This document shows positions 11,801 through 24,660 of a stretch of 64,000 nt of DNA, piece after piece. This stretch comes from Siphonodentalium dalli. Lineage: Eukaryota > Mollusca > Scaphopoda > Gadilida > Siphonodentaliidae. The notes beneath the pieces are model-generated. The model saw only the letters and a program-made list of their open reading frames with translations. It was not told the DNA's origin and ran no database searches. Made by a program: the position numbers and the translations under genes. Position 1 is the stretch's first letter; every line of letters starts with the position of its first letter. Location: positions 32,552,987 to 32,616,986 of the forward strand of contig CP136063.1 in the NCBI GenBank assembly GCA_032622095.1, in the 5' to 3' direction.

Positions 11801-13095
11801 TAGGGCCCTGCGAATCGGAAATTCGGCAACCGAATCGAATATCGAATCGAATCGGGTGTCCGATGTCGACATCGAATCCGAATCGAATCGGGACAAGCAC
11901 TGGACGGCAAAAAAATCATAGCTGACTATCGGATATCATTCTAATTATTGTTCACTTGTTTGTCATAAAAGCTGAGAAATTTTCGAATAGGAAACAAAGA
12001 CCCAAGACACTGGCAGAGTTCACAGTCAAACGTTTGGCGACTGACATCGTTCTCAATTTTATGTTAAAAACGAAAATCGAAGCTATATATCACCTAGTAC
12101 GAAACGTGACGTGTGCGTCATCTAAGCAGTAAGCACAGACCTTGACACCGACTATAAAATGAATAATTACTACTGAATATACTAGTACACTATTCGACTA
12201 CCCTACACACGTCATATAACAGTGTATATTAATTCGATAATCGCCATTGACTATGAATGTATTCCAAGGATTTCAGGCCTGATGTACGCTGTATCATAAA
12301 CAATGGCAGGCATATCGATGAGCATGGCCCACCATATCAGTACCCTGATGTCTACTTGTAATAATGCATTCAGTTTGACAGAGGTAACTCTATGTAATAA
12401 TCATGTGCGTTTTATCCTTGAATTTAATAAAAGATGGCATTACCTGGCTTGCTTGTCGGTCGGAATGTATTTATGCGATGGACCTTCAAAACATGCTATT
12501 ATAGGTGGATCATGGATATAAACAGTGTGGGGTGATTAAAATGTATTAATGTGCACCTAGTATAGTCATGACACAAAACACACCTAATTGGAAAGTTAAC
12601 ACAAACTATATAAAATTATATACTACATCTATATAGACCTTTGAGGTCATGACTTTTGACCTGTATATAGTGATTGTAGTCACTTATATATTGCAATATT
12701 GTACCCCAACATTTCAACAACAAAAAACAAGTAATCGCCTAACTAGTCTAGATAAAACTCTAAATTACATCACACGCAGTGTCAATCCACAAGTTGCGTC
12801 CCTTTGCTGTGCTTCACACTTCGGAACGCATACCGGTAGGAGTGATTGGTTCGCTGGCAGAGCTTGACGCAGCGCTGACGAGACCTCCAGACGTGAAAAC
12901 ACGGTGCATTGCGGCAATTGCCCAATCAATTGAGTCGACCTCTATAAATCAACAGTTTAGTTGTGTGTCCCCATAAACTGAAACTAATGGGCCGATTCGA
13001 AAATATACGAATCGGAGAACCGATTCGGTATCGATTCCGAATCTGACCGCCGATGTCGACACCAAATCGAATCTTCGAAGCTTCGCAGGGCACTA
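11801..13095. mobile_element. Non-autonomous hAT element, 1295 bp, perfect 8-bp TSD
   Basis: TATACTGT stands at 11793-11800 and again at 13096-13103. The TIR is TAGGGCCCTGCGAATC on the left; the right end read in reverse is TAGTGCCCTGCGAAGC (14 of 16 match). About 100 bp inside each end are dense in CGAATCG-type words, likely transposase-binding repeats. The interior has only short frames and no recognisable transposase. Confidence 0.9.
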
Positions 13096-13103
13096 TATAC
13101 TGT

Positions 13104-14475
13104 ATATGTATATGTACATGTAAATAGTAACATTGGGGCAATTCCATGTGACTGACATAACATTCAAAGAACTTTTTCCAGATTCAATGTTAGCGGTATG
13201 TTGTGAGCTACAAATCTTCATGTAACTATAAAATCTTAGTTCTTACTGCTACATGTACATGTATGTGTGCACTCAAATATTGTATTGTTCCGAATTTGGC
13301 ATATGTTATGATTGTTATCGTGACTGACATTACACAAACCTATCGAAGATACATGGTACTACATGTAGTAACTTGATTTCAAATTTAATTTATAGATGTG
13401 AATATACATGTATATGCATTGCTGATTTGTCTTACATACATGTACGTTACACTTATTAACTCTCTTCAAATTAGCATTTCAGTGTAAACATAAAAAATTT
13501 GTACATAACGGTTTAGTTAATCTGACTCAAGTACAATTATTTCTACTGTGGATGGATGCATATCATTGCAACTTGCAAGGGCGAAAACAACATCGCGTGA
13601 TGTGGACACGCCCTGCATGGACTATTTTCGCTATGCAGAGCGCAATAATTCTGTTGACATTTTGTTTGTTTGGAAAATTTGTGCAAGACAATACCGTAGG
13701 ATGTACATGTAATCATCACAATACAAGTACTGGTGTAATGGTGGTATTGTGGGTAAAATTCTCACGAAACGTGAGTGACATCAATTTCATGCCAAGTAAT
13801 ATACATGTACATGTAACCAAATGTATGAAAATTTGAATAACAAATCACACACTTAAGCATAAACCAAGTTCGATCTTTTATTCAATCTTAATGTAAACAT
13901 GTACATTGTATTTCCACTGTGTTGTTCAATATTTCTGCAACTGGATAAAAAATGAAAAAATAAAAATTCCCTAGCCACCCCCGGGACACCCACTCCCTAA
14001 ATAGTTTATTGCGCGAGATTTTAATAGAACAGTGCATAATGAAGATAACGATACTATTTGAATTTATCATAAGTGTCATTAATCAAGAAATGTGTCAACA
14101 TACATGTACATGTAATCACATTTCTAGGGATAGGCAAAGTGCCAAAGTTTTTATTAACATTCATTTTCATATTATATAGTCACATGATCTAGTCACATAA
14201 TCACATTTGAGTATTCTACAGACTACATGGAACAACACATTTCAGATTATTTGATATTATTTTTTATATTTGCTAGGTGATATATTGCTTTAACCAAATT
14301 GTTTATCAAAACATGTGGAAATACAACTGTTCATCCCAGTTTGAAGAATAATGCTAATAGCCTAATACCAAACATAACCATGCTATACATGCATGAAACC
14401 TTCTTGGGTTTCATGCATGTATCAGGGACAAGGATGTGGCATATCAGAAACAGGGACTTGGCTAGATGGTCTCCG

Positions 14476-14477
<2 letters not shown>
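13104..14477. other. No gene recognised
   Basis: AT-rich sequence with many acatgtacatgta motifs. A small hairpin at 14386-14420 is built on catgcatgaaacc. Frames such as 13552-13836 lack any recognisable domain. Confidence 0.45.
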
Positions 14478-14513
<36 letters not shown>

Positions 14514-14616
14514 ATCCACCTTGGGGAAATTCCAACTGCACCCCCCCCCCCCCCTTGAAATCTGAATCAGACCAAACACAAGTTTTCCATAATTTCATTT
14601 GCAGCCCCCCCCCCCC
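14478..14616. repeat. Poly(G) and poly(C) tracts
   Basis: 35 consecutive G at 14478-14512, 14 C at 14541-14554 and 12 C at 14605-14616. Length is probably uncertain in the assembly. Poly-glycine and poly-proline frames across it are artefacts of the homopolymers. Confidence 0.9.
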
Positions 14617-15202
14617 TTGCACCTCGGTGTTCAGGCCTAATATCCTATATACATGTATTCATAAAGCATGGTTTCTACCGGTATATTCCCGGTATGAGAA
14701 CATTAAGATATTTTAACCAAAATTGAATAAATCCTAACATCTAGTGGTCTAACTCCAGACAAATGCACACGGCTACGGGCAAGAGACCAGGACAAGTCGG
14801 CTGACCATGGTTGTTCGGCTCAGTGTGAGAAAATTTTGAAAACTATACAAGAAAATCACAAATCCAAGCATCTAGACTTGCCTCAACTGAAGCTTTCCTA
14901 GTGTTGGAAATTTCAAACCTCATGCTCCCCCTCAGATTGGAAAATTCTCCAACCGATGACCATTTGAGTCCACAAGTTGGACCATATGTACACTGTAGTA
15001 AAATTGTTGATTATTTTCTTAAACTAATTGGCAATTTCACATTGGCCACATGGGAGGGTCAATGACACACCGGTCCGACCATGGTTCGGCCCAGTGTGGA
15101 AATTTTTTGAAATCTGAACAAGAAAACCGCAAAATCCTTAAGCATCTAACTAGCCTCAAGCCTTCCTATAGAGTTGGAAATTTCAAACCTGACACACCCA
15201 CT
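14617..15202. repeat. Degenerate repeats, no gene
   Basis: Blocks sharing gttggaaatttcaaacct and cagtgtgagaaaattttga recur at about 14820-14990, 15090-15200 and again in 15715-15970, so this is an old tandem or segmental repeat. No coding sequence is supported. Confidence 0.5.
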
Positions 15203-15204
15203 TA

Positions 15205-15589
15205 CCGCTATACTTAAAGTAATTGACCACCAATAACGTGGTGTCACCCTGTTAATACCGCGGTACTATACCGCAGTATCCTCCAATACCGCGGTACTGA
15301 TACTGCTTGTTAATGCGAACAAGTATGTGGGAGTAAATACCTCCCCTCACAGAGTTCCATGAAAATCACCGCGGTATTCCAAAAAATTAATGCGGTGCCC
15401 GCTAAAAGACCGCGGTATTCAAAAAAATTAATGCGGTGCCCGCTAAAAGACTGCGGTATCATTATCGCCCAATACCGTAACTCCACCGCCGTGACCATCT
15501 CGATACCGCTACCGTTTATTACCGGTATCACCGCGGTCATGACCGGGGTATCACCCCGTTTTTCTGGTCAATTACTTTGAGAATAGCGG
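15205..15589. mobile_element. TA-flanked MITE with ACCGCGGTA-rich interior, complete
   Basis: TA at 15203-15204 and 15590-15591 flanks a 385-bp element. Left end: CCGCTATACTTAAAGTAATT. Right end: the inverse of CCGCTATTCTCAAAGTAATT. The interior is packed with palindromic taccgcggta words. A second copy is at 17652-18320 in the opposite orientation. Confidence 0.85.
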
Positions 15590-15591
15590 TA

Positions 15592-17649
15592 GGTTGGAAA
15601 ATTTCCAACTGATGGCAATTCCAATGACAATGTTGTCATACATTTGGTTAAATTAACTAGCAGGTTTTGACTGGCGAAAGGGGAGGGACAGGGACCCGGA
15701 CACAACCTTTCCAAGTGTTGGAAATTTCCAACCTATCACCCTCATAAGGTTGGAACATTTCCAACTGATGACCATATCAGTCCAAAATTTTGACAAAAAA
15801 ATTGGAAAATATGCAAATATTGGTCCAAAAACAATTACTTCCCCCCCATTATATTGTTTGAAAATCAAACTACAAGAAAATTTTCAACATATTGTTGGTG
15901 TGAAATTTCCAACTAATGTTTTGGCAGGTATGAAATTTCCAACTGTTGAAAATTTTGACCAAAGTTGGGGGGGTAAGACACCACCCCCTCCCCACCCCCC
16001 ACCCCTGTCGTCACGTCTCTGCTCAGAAATCATAACTGAGGAAACATGTTATAGCGTGTAATGGCAGGCTGGTAGCCACTGCCTGAAGTAATAGGCTTCG
16101 TAAAAATTGGGAATAACATATGGATGGATAGCCCAATCTCACTTCTTTTTTGCTCACGATATCAGTGACGATAAAATCTTTGTTTTGTGATTAACATTAC
16201 AAGCTGATCCACATTGACTTGGAAAACAATTTGAAATTGTTCAAGCTGGCCCGGTTGGCCTTCAATTTATATGTTAAGATTTTATGTTTTACGTTGTCAA
16301 AAGTCTATTTTATTCCATTATTTATTACTGGTATATCTTTATTTCCATGTCACATATGATCAAGTGTGCTTTCATATTATTTCTTATTTTCAGCTGAGTT
16401 CTGCATAGTTATTCTTATTTTGTTGTATCAGTAGATGGAATCCTGATTAAATTTTATTTTTCCAATAGCGCAGTTTCTTGTTCTATCAAGTTGAATTTGG
16501 GTTATTGTTGGCATTGTGCCACTGATCCAACTTCTGATAACCTATATATACATGTATATAGTATAGCATTTCTAGTAACTATACATTGTATATGACCTGT
16601 TTCTGTTCAAAACACATCAAAATAAGACTCAATACCAGAAATGGAAAATAAATTTGGTACATGGAAAAAAATGCTTTTCGGACCCGAGAGACACCCACCC
16701 ACCCTATCATACCAACCTGGAATTTTTTTTCGAACACCCCCCCCCCCCCCCCACCCTAATTTGTTCACAAACATACTATCTGATATCCTGATATCTACAT
16801 GTACATTGTAGGTTACATAGAGAATAATCACTCGATTGAACTGGTTACGTGAAATAATTCATGAGAGGCAACACAGTTGTTGAACATTATGGACCCACGT
16901 ATGTGTGTTACTGGTCGTGTGTTACTGGTCGATAGTTTGACACTCCTGCGATCCGGTAAACTTTTGACACTTCGGGTATTTTACTGATTGTGCGATCATT
17001 ACCCGTACTTATGGTAGAATCTGTTGTTTACACACTTTTTCTGCCACGGTTTGTACTGGGGCTAATATTTATTTATAATGGCCAACAACAAGTTAGAGGC
17101 AGGGATGTTGTACAAGCATGATGGTCTTGATTGAATCGTTTATGTCATCAGTTAAATCAAGTGATCTATTCTGTTTAGGCCAAAGAAAAAAATTGTATGT
17201 TTCCGGTAAGGGCGCGAAAAAATTAGGGTAGGTACAGGGGGGTGAAAAAAATAATTTCGGCACGTATGCCGGGGTGGGTGGGTGGTCAAAGCCACCAACA
17301 AGCAATTTTTTCTGCAACTAAAACAAAAATTTCCTGCTTGGTTTTTAGTGTTTTGGCAATGAGTTGGGCTTCAAAACCACTTTGAATGCGAGAAATAATG
17401 TAATTCTAACTGGTAACCCCGGTAGGTACGGTAACCCTGTAGGTAGGGATTTTTTTTTTTTAATTTTATTTTGATATTTTTTATCCAGCTGCAGAAATAT
17501 TGAACTACCTCGACCGAAGTAACATAAAATGCCAACCCGTGTTGTGGGGAAAGTATTACTTGATCAACACAGTGGAAATATACATTAAGATTGATAAAAA
17601 AAATCAAATTTCATGTTTAGGTATGTTTTTTATTATTCACAATTTCACA
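15592..17649. other. No gene recognised
   Basis: 15650-15970 repeats the ggttggaaatttccaac block found upstream. 16738-16752 is a 15-C tract. The rest is AT-rich with no domain-bearing frame. Confidence 0.45.
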
Positions 17650-17651
17650 TA

Positions 17652-18320
17652 CTGCTATTCTCAAAGTAATTGACCAGAAAAACGGGGTGATACCCCGGTC
17701 ATGACCGCGGTGATACCTGTAATAAACGGTAGCGGTATCGAGACGGTCACAGCGGTGGAGTTACGGTATTGGGCGGTAAGGATACCGCGGTCTGATAGCG
17801 GGCACCGCGATAAATGTTTTGAATACCGCGGTGATTTTCATGGAACTCTTTGAAGGGATGCATTTAGTGAACGTTCAGACGACAACGATTCAATCGTAAG
17901 TGGAAAGATTTCCGTCGAGGCCGGAAGTAACCGAGACGAGAAAAAAAATTCCACTCAAGAGATAGTTTTTGATGACTCAGACACATAAAGAAATCACTAT
18001 TGGCAAAAGCATATTATACACATGGACAAATAACTATTGGCAAAAAAACATCATCGTCAATAATAAGTAAATAAAATAACCACTATAAATGAAGATTTCT
18101 TCAGTGTCCTTTGTTTTTTTTCCGCGCAAATTGTCCTTTAAAATCACCGCGGTATCGCGAACTGTGACCAAATGCATCGTGGGGTCACCGCGGTATGCGC
18201 GGTGTTGAAGCGTTAATAAGCGGCATCAGTACCACGGTATTGGGAATACCGCGGTATCATACTGCGGTATTAACGGGGTGACACCGCGTTATAGATGGTC
18301 AATTACTTTTAGTATAGCGG
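17652..18320. mobile_element. ACCGCGGTA-type MITE carrying an internal insertion
   Basis: TA flanks at 17650-17651 and 18321-18322; the ends match the inverse of 15205-15589. It is about 285 bp longer because sequence from about 17866 to 18140 interrupts it. That insert begins with tagtgaacgttcagacgac, the terminus of the Harbinger-type MITE at 3929, so it is a nested insertion with extra sequence. Confidence 0.75.
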
Positions 18321-18322
18321 TA

Positions 18323-20111
18323 CATGTACATGACATACATGTAGCACATTTTCATAAATTTGGCTATAAACTTGGTAGGAAATTGATGTCACTAACTTTT
18401 TATAAGAATTTTACCAATAATACCGCCATTATACCGTACTTGTATTGTGACGACTACATCCCATTGTCTGGGGGTAGCCAGTACGACCACCGAGCATGCC
18501 TGGTTTTTGGAGACAGTAGCTACATTTTATACCCCTGACATATGTGGTGATAACCTCTATACATGTATATATATAGATACACACCACCATGTCTGTTGAT
18601 AGTGTTCCATAAGTCCCAAACAAGACATAAAGCAGGCAGGAGATACATGTAGTCCCAGATACACTCAGGAAATTAAAATTGCAAAATATATGCCCATCAA
18701 TCCACAACCCATCACACACCTGGGGCCTTTGAGACAGCTGTCAATTCATGGTAACTTTTCACAGGGATATGTTAGAAACCATGTGTTTTGCACACTAAAG
18801 GTCATCAATATTTATGAGCATTAGTGGTAAATTTTAGAAAATTTTGACTTTTTCTCAAAATATCAATAAAAAGTTTAGGGTCGGCGGGTTATTTTTAGGG
18901 TCGGTCGATGTACGGAAACATAGTTTCTTTTTACTTTGGCCTTATTACTGTATACAACCGTTAGTAAGCCCATCCTCGAGGATAAATCCAGTCTCCTCAT
19001 ACCGGTAGATAAGCCCAGTTTAGCCCACCCCCATTGTTGAGCATTTGGAAGGTGAATACAATCATGTCTTTCTATCCTGTAGAATACAGGTACCCTGTAG
19101 GAGAAGATACATGTACTCAAGCACATCTGTGCTTTTTTTTTTATCCCAAATGTATAGAAGCTGAACTGTATTGTCACTGTTTCTGGCCATTATCATGTGA
19201 TTTTATCTTGTTTAATATTGATATAAATAAAACACATTATTATCTTTTTCAGTACCAAAATATGGTAATGATATAAAACATGATGGTATGTCAGAACCTG
19301 AAGGCTAACTCAATGTTTGCAAAGGGGAGGGGGCCTTGTGAGTAAGCCCAGTACCTACTTTATGAGTAAATACATGTACATGCACAAGCTCCCCCCCCCC
19401 CCCCCCCCAGGCTTACTGATTGGTGTACATGTATACAGTATGTATAGTACATGTATACAGTATGTATAGTTGTACATGTACATGTACCTCAGTCTGTCTT
19501 TCCTTTCGGTGTGTCATTCTGTCTATCCATAACTAACATTTCACAACACAGCTCAAAACTGGGAATTCCAATTTCGGTTTTATTCACACTTTTTCCCAAA
19601 GTTATGGCCCTTTACTGGACTTTGTGTAGCGTCCATAACAAACATGCTCTATATCCATGTAACTGGATTCGCATCGCAATTTGTGATGCGTTTTCCAATT
19701 TCTGCAAAGCAATTTACAATGAAAAAAGATGTATTGGTAGGGAATGCTATACAAAATCTACTCTGACCTCTGGCTGTGGATGTCTTTATTATTGGATTTT
19801 GTTGTCTTATGTCGCAGTGATATCACAGGTTGGGGGGAAATGTTTTGTCCATTAATTATACCCCCTGTAACGCGGTTGTGGAGAAGGGGGTTTATACTCC
19901 AATCAGCTGGTCTGTGGACATAAATTTGTCTGGAGTTTTTCTCAGCTGTTTTCTGATCATTTTCCGTGGAAGTTGGCACAGACATCAACAACATGGGGAC
20001 GTGCGATTATGACATCTGTCAGACTTTTTATGGTGGCGTTACATCCCCATTTTTCGACTTAGAAAATCTTTGCAAAATGTATAATTTTGTCCGAGCTTTT
20101 ATTCCTACATT
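18323..20111. other. No gene recognised
   Basis: Contains an 18-C tract at about 19391, and gtacatgtatacagtatg direct repeats near 19425-19470. The plus-strand frame 19451-19855 (134 codons) has no recognisable domain and contains the dispersed 'gttatggcccttt' repeat, so I do not call it a gene. Confidence 0.45.
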
Positions 20112-21900
20112 TTTAGCTCAACTTTACTTTGTAAAGTTTGAGCTATTTGCCATGGCTTGGTATCCGTCATCCGTGTGTGTGTGCGTGACTCGTCAACAAT
20201 TTCCTTTAGCACTGGCTACAGGTCGTACCTTTGGTCGGATCATTATGAAATTTGTCATGCCTGTTGACATGTAGATGGGAACGAGTCATTTTGGGGTCAT
20301 TTGGAAAAAAAACATGGCCGCAAGCGGCCATCTTGAATTTAAAATTTCAATCCATTAGCACAGGCTACAAGTCGTACTGTTCGTCTGATCATCATGAAAT
20401 TTGTCATCGATGTTGTAACTGGAGATGGGAACGAGTCATTTTGGGGTCGTTCGGCCAAAACATATGGCCGCCAGCAGCCATCTTGGATTTTACTCTTTGC
20501 ATGACTAAATCCTTCTGCATGGGCTACAGGTCGTAGCTTTGGTCGGATCTTCATGAAATTTGTCATCGATGTTAATATTGACATGTAGATGGGAACAAGC
20601 CATTTTGGGGTTATTGGGCCAAAAAACATGGCCGCCAGCGGCCATCTTGAATTAAAAATTTCAATCCATTAGCACGGGCTACAGGTAGTACTGTTTGTCT
20701 GATCATCATGAAAATTATCATTGATGTTAATATTGACATGTAGATGGGAACGAGTCATTTTGGGGTTGATTGGCCAAAAAACATGGCCACCAGCAGCCAT
20801 CTTGGATTTTACTCTGCATGACTAAATCCTTTGGCATGGGCTACAGGTCGTAGTACCTTTGGTTGGATCATTATGAGATTTGTCATGGCTGTTGACATTG
20901 ACATCTAGATGAGAACGAGTAATTTTTGTGTCATTCGGCAAAAAAACATGGCCGCCAGCGGCCATCTTGAATTTCAAATTTCAATCCATTAGCACGGACT
21001 ACAGGTCGTACTGTTCGTCTGATCATCATGAAATTTGTCATCGATGTTAACAATGACTTGTAGATGGGAACGAGTCATTTTGGGGTCATTGGGCCAAAAA
21101 ACATGGCCGGCAGCAGCCATCTTGGATTTTACTCTTTGCATGAATAAATCCTTGGGCACGGGCTACAGGTCCTACCTTTGGTCGGATCATTATGAAATAT
21201 GTCACAGCTGTTGACATTAATAAGTAGATGGGAACGAGTCATTTTGGGGCCATTCGGCAAAAAAACATGGCCGCCAGTGGCCATCTTGGATTTAAAAATT
21301 TAATCCATTGGCACGGGCTACAGGTCATACTGTTCTTCTGATCATCATGAAATTTGTCGTGGGTGTTAATATTGACATGTAGATGGGAACGAGTCATTTT
21401 GGGGTCTTTCGGCCAAAAAACATGTCCGCCAGTAGCCAACTTGGATTTTACTCTTTGCATGACTAAATACTTTGGCACGGGCTACAGGTCGTAGCTTTGG
21501 TCGGATCATCATGAAATTAGTCATGGATGTTAACAATGATATGTAGATGGGAACGAGTCATTTTGGGGTCATTCAGCCAAAAAACATGGCCGCCAGCAGC
21601 CATCTTGGAATTTACTCTTTACATGACTAAATTATTTGACACAGGCTACAGGTCATATGATCTTTTGTCGGATCATCATGAAATTTGTGATGGTTGTTAA
21701 TGACATGTAGATGGGAATTTAAGTCATTTTGTGGTCATTCGGTAAAAAAAACATGGCTGCCAGCGGCCATCTTGGATTTCACTCTTTGCATAACTAGGCC
21801 TTTCAACTTTCCACATTCCTAATCACTCCATTGACATTATGACATAACACATGAAATTATTCCCTTTCCAAGTTGAGCTTCAGTGTCATTGTCACTTTTA
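20112..21900. mobile_element. Tandem-core element 2 (about 160-bp units)
   Basis: Same 5' hairpin end (ttagctcaactttactttgt) and 3' end (caagttgagcttcagtgtca) as 9798-11771. About ten units of 150-165 bp carry gatgggaacgagtcatttt and a catggccgccagcggccat block. Units alternate between a 'gattttactctttgcatgac' and an 'aaaatttcaatccattagca' half, so the true period is probably dimeric. Confidence 0.8.
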
Positions 21901-23924
21901 TTATATTTAGCCATAGCATAGTATGATAAAGATAGTGACCACTCGTCGTCTGTCTGTGTGTCCATGGACATTTATGCATGGTGCGATAACTCAAACATTT
22001 TCTATCTGATCGGAATTTTACATATGAATGTCTGAGCCCAAAAGACAGATCAAGTTCGAATATGGGTTTGATGCGACTATTTTTAACTGAGTTATGGCCC
22101 TTTTTCTAAAAAATATTCACTCTATATTAAAAAACAAAACAAAATTTCTTAGATTGAATTCCTTGCTCATTAATCCACAAAAAAACCCACAAAAATAATC
22201 AATAAATAAATAAATAAAAAAAATAAATATTTTGTTTAAATATTAAATTAAACAAATTTTTTTTTTCCAAAGTTACCAAAATTTTAAAAACTAACACCAT
22301 TATAACTCTGCCAAGGGTACCCGAGTCTGATGTTATTATACAAAAAATGTAAATGTTATTTGTTTAATAGTGATACCAGTCTTCAGCATAAACTATGCCT
22401 GTGATTTGTTGACCGCTTTGGTGTATAAATAATTCATACCATATTACCAATGGGTCAGCAGTGAGGTATCTTATCTTGATGGCGGTTGTTGGTAGAATAT
22501 GATACATTGTAAACTTAAATTGGAATCTCTTGACCAAGTATTCCATGGTCACCTTTTCACATTTAACCCAAGGCTGGGGTGGTGCAGCGCATTACAGATC
22601 CTGTTCCAGTGCATTCTCTTACATAAGGTACATGTAAATGTGAGTGACCCATAAATTCCTATAAGTTGTGTTATGTACATGTATGGTCTATAATACCGGT
22701 AGTACATAACAGTATACTCTATAAATCAACATCAACACTCTCATTTATGTTTCCGATCATAGTAATTTACTATCGCCAAGGAATAGGTTAACATCTGCCG
22801 ATCATGATCGGCCTCTCATTTGCTCAATAGGTTTTATGATTAGGGTTAGGGTTTTGTACCTGCAATGGGAATCTGTTATTTTATTATTTTAACTAAATGT
22901 TTACTGATATGTGAACCATCTTATTGTTTTAAAAAGGGGGGTATTCTTAGTCCCATTGGGAGAGTCACACCTCTAATGTTTACAAGAGTTACGGCCCTTG
23001 TTTGAGTTAGAAATTTGTGTCCGAAAGAATATTTAAGCTTGTAACTCGGGGTGTTAATTATAGGGTGTTCTTGTATGTTGAGCATAGTTTGGTGGTGGAA
23101 AGGATCCCCCACATACCAGTTTCATATTTGACAGTTACAACCATTCTTTGACATGGAAATTTGTGATTGAGGATTCGGAGGGTTCGGAGTTATATAGTGG
23201 AGACCTTCGTTTGACCCCGTCCTTCACAGTGCAAGTTTTGTCTGCACTCTTTTCGGAGTTATGGCCCTTTGCCAGAGTTATGACCTTGTGTTAGACTGAG
23301 AGAAGTGCCCCATTATTACTTTATTTTCGCTCTAAATATAGGCAACATTGAGCGTTCCCTGTCTTATATTCCACTATAGTACAAGAAATATCAATCATGC
23401 CGCCATTATACTGAACAAATGACAGAAATATTTTGATACATGTGTAGCATGCCTTTAAATCCGACAAGAGTACATGTACATGTAAATCATTATTCATGAT
23501 TTTCATTAACTCATTTTCAACACTTCTGACTTGCTGTAGAAATTCTAAAGCATTTGCCTAAAGTGATATCTTATCAGTTGTATGTATTTCAATTACTGCT
23601 ACTGCAAATGAGAATTATGAATATTGAATTGCAATTTGATTTCATTCCTGGCGGTAGTTTACCTTTTATTGTGAAAATATGACAGAATATATAACAACAC
23701 TAGTCACTATAGTCTACACACTGCAAGGTGAGTGAAATTATGAATTATTGACAAATTTGAAAATCATGTATTTCTATCAACTGGCGACTGAAATACCGGT
23801 ATGAGTTTGTGCTATAAATTAGTACACAAGCACTTGAACATGAAATCGTGTGGGACTGGTTGAATTGACCTGCGATATGATGGATCACATCCATCCTCAA
23901 GCTACTTTTGCCATTTAACCCTTT
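21901..23924. other. Dispersed repeats, no gene
   Basis: Several blocks carry the gagttatggcccttt repeat (22080, 23255) that also appears at 44070 and 19600. There is an AT microsatellite-like stretch at 22195-22270. 23560-23850 shares fragments with 7880-8000 and 3590-3660. No supportable coding frame. Confidence 0.5.
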
Positions 23925-24187
23925 CATACTGGTGCAGCATTAAAGATAATGTGCCTGTGCACACTCGTATACATGTATAAATATATGCATGTCTCTCATG
24001 GTGAGCCTCGCATATAAAAGTTCACTGGTTTACAATGTTAAGGCAAATGTTGTTAGGCCAATGTCTTTTCTTATATACGCGAGGCTCCCAATGGGAGACT
24101 CCCATATATATAAGTGTGCATTGGACCAAGTTTTTCGCAAAATTTCATTGAGCTCTAGTCATGATAAGGTTAATGGCATTTTTCTGA
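23925..24187. mobile_element. Decayed relative of the TTAA (piggyBac-like) MITE
   Basis: Begins near TTAACCCTTTCATACTGGTG and contains two hairpin remnants with cgcatata and gaggctcccaatgggagact centres (24057-24125), parallel to the twin hairpins at 2628-2832. A clean right terminus is lacking. Confidence 0.5.
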
Positions 24188-24660
24188 TGTGCAGGGGTAG
24201 ACATGCTTGAGACCCCGTCACAGTTTAATTCACACCAGTTTCTCAGGTTCTGTTATTTTACGGAGTTCGAACTCATAGTCCTGATAGATGTACATGTTCT
24301 TGTAGATGGTGATTTATGAGCTGAGTTTAGAACCACATAATTGGTGGGAGGGGTTCTGGTTCTGACCCCCCCCCCCCCTAACTTTGGTATTCAGTGGAAA
24401 ATCTGTTGTAAGTAGACCAACAAATGGCCACATTTAGAATATTTCTAACTTTATGAACTTGAGGTACCAGTTACAAAATGATTCAATCATGTGAGATTGA
24501 AGCCACAGGAACATCCATGTTGGTCGGTTGATAAACGTTTATCGTCATTTCAGCCGCTATGCCATGTCACAACATCAGTTTTACTGGTTGAATGACCACA
24601 TGAATAGTTAATCGCCCCACCCCACCAAACGGGCACCCATGTTGTTCAGCTTTGGTTCGT
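24188..24660. other. 5' flank of the retroelement
   Basis: Non-coding, with a 14-C tract near 24367. No LTR, primer-binding site or reverse transcriptase coding was seen here. The retroelement therefore begins abruptly at about 24655-24690. Confidence 0.5.

Noticed and set aside
14299-14716. Overlapping frames with poly-Gly and poly-Pro on both strands
   Set aside because: Produced by translating the 35-G and 14-C homopolymers. No other protein feature.
19451-19855. 134-codon plus-strand ORF
   Set aside because: It overlaps a dispersed repeat (gttatggcccttt) and has no recognisable domain or splice structure.
22852-22866. ttagggttaggg, telomere-like
   Set aside because: Only about two repeats, which is expected by chance in 64 kb. 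No array.
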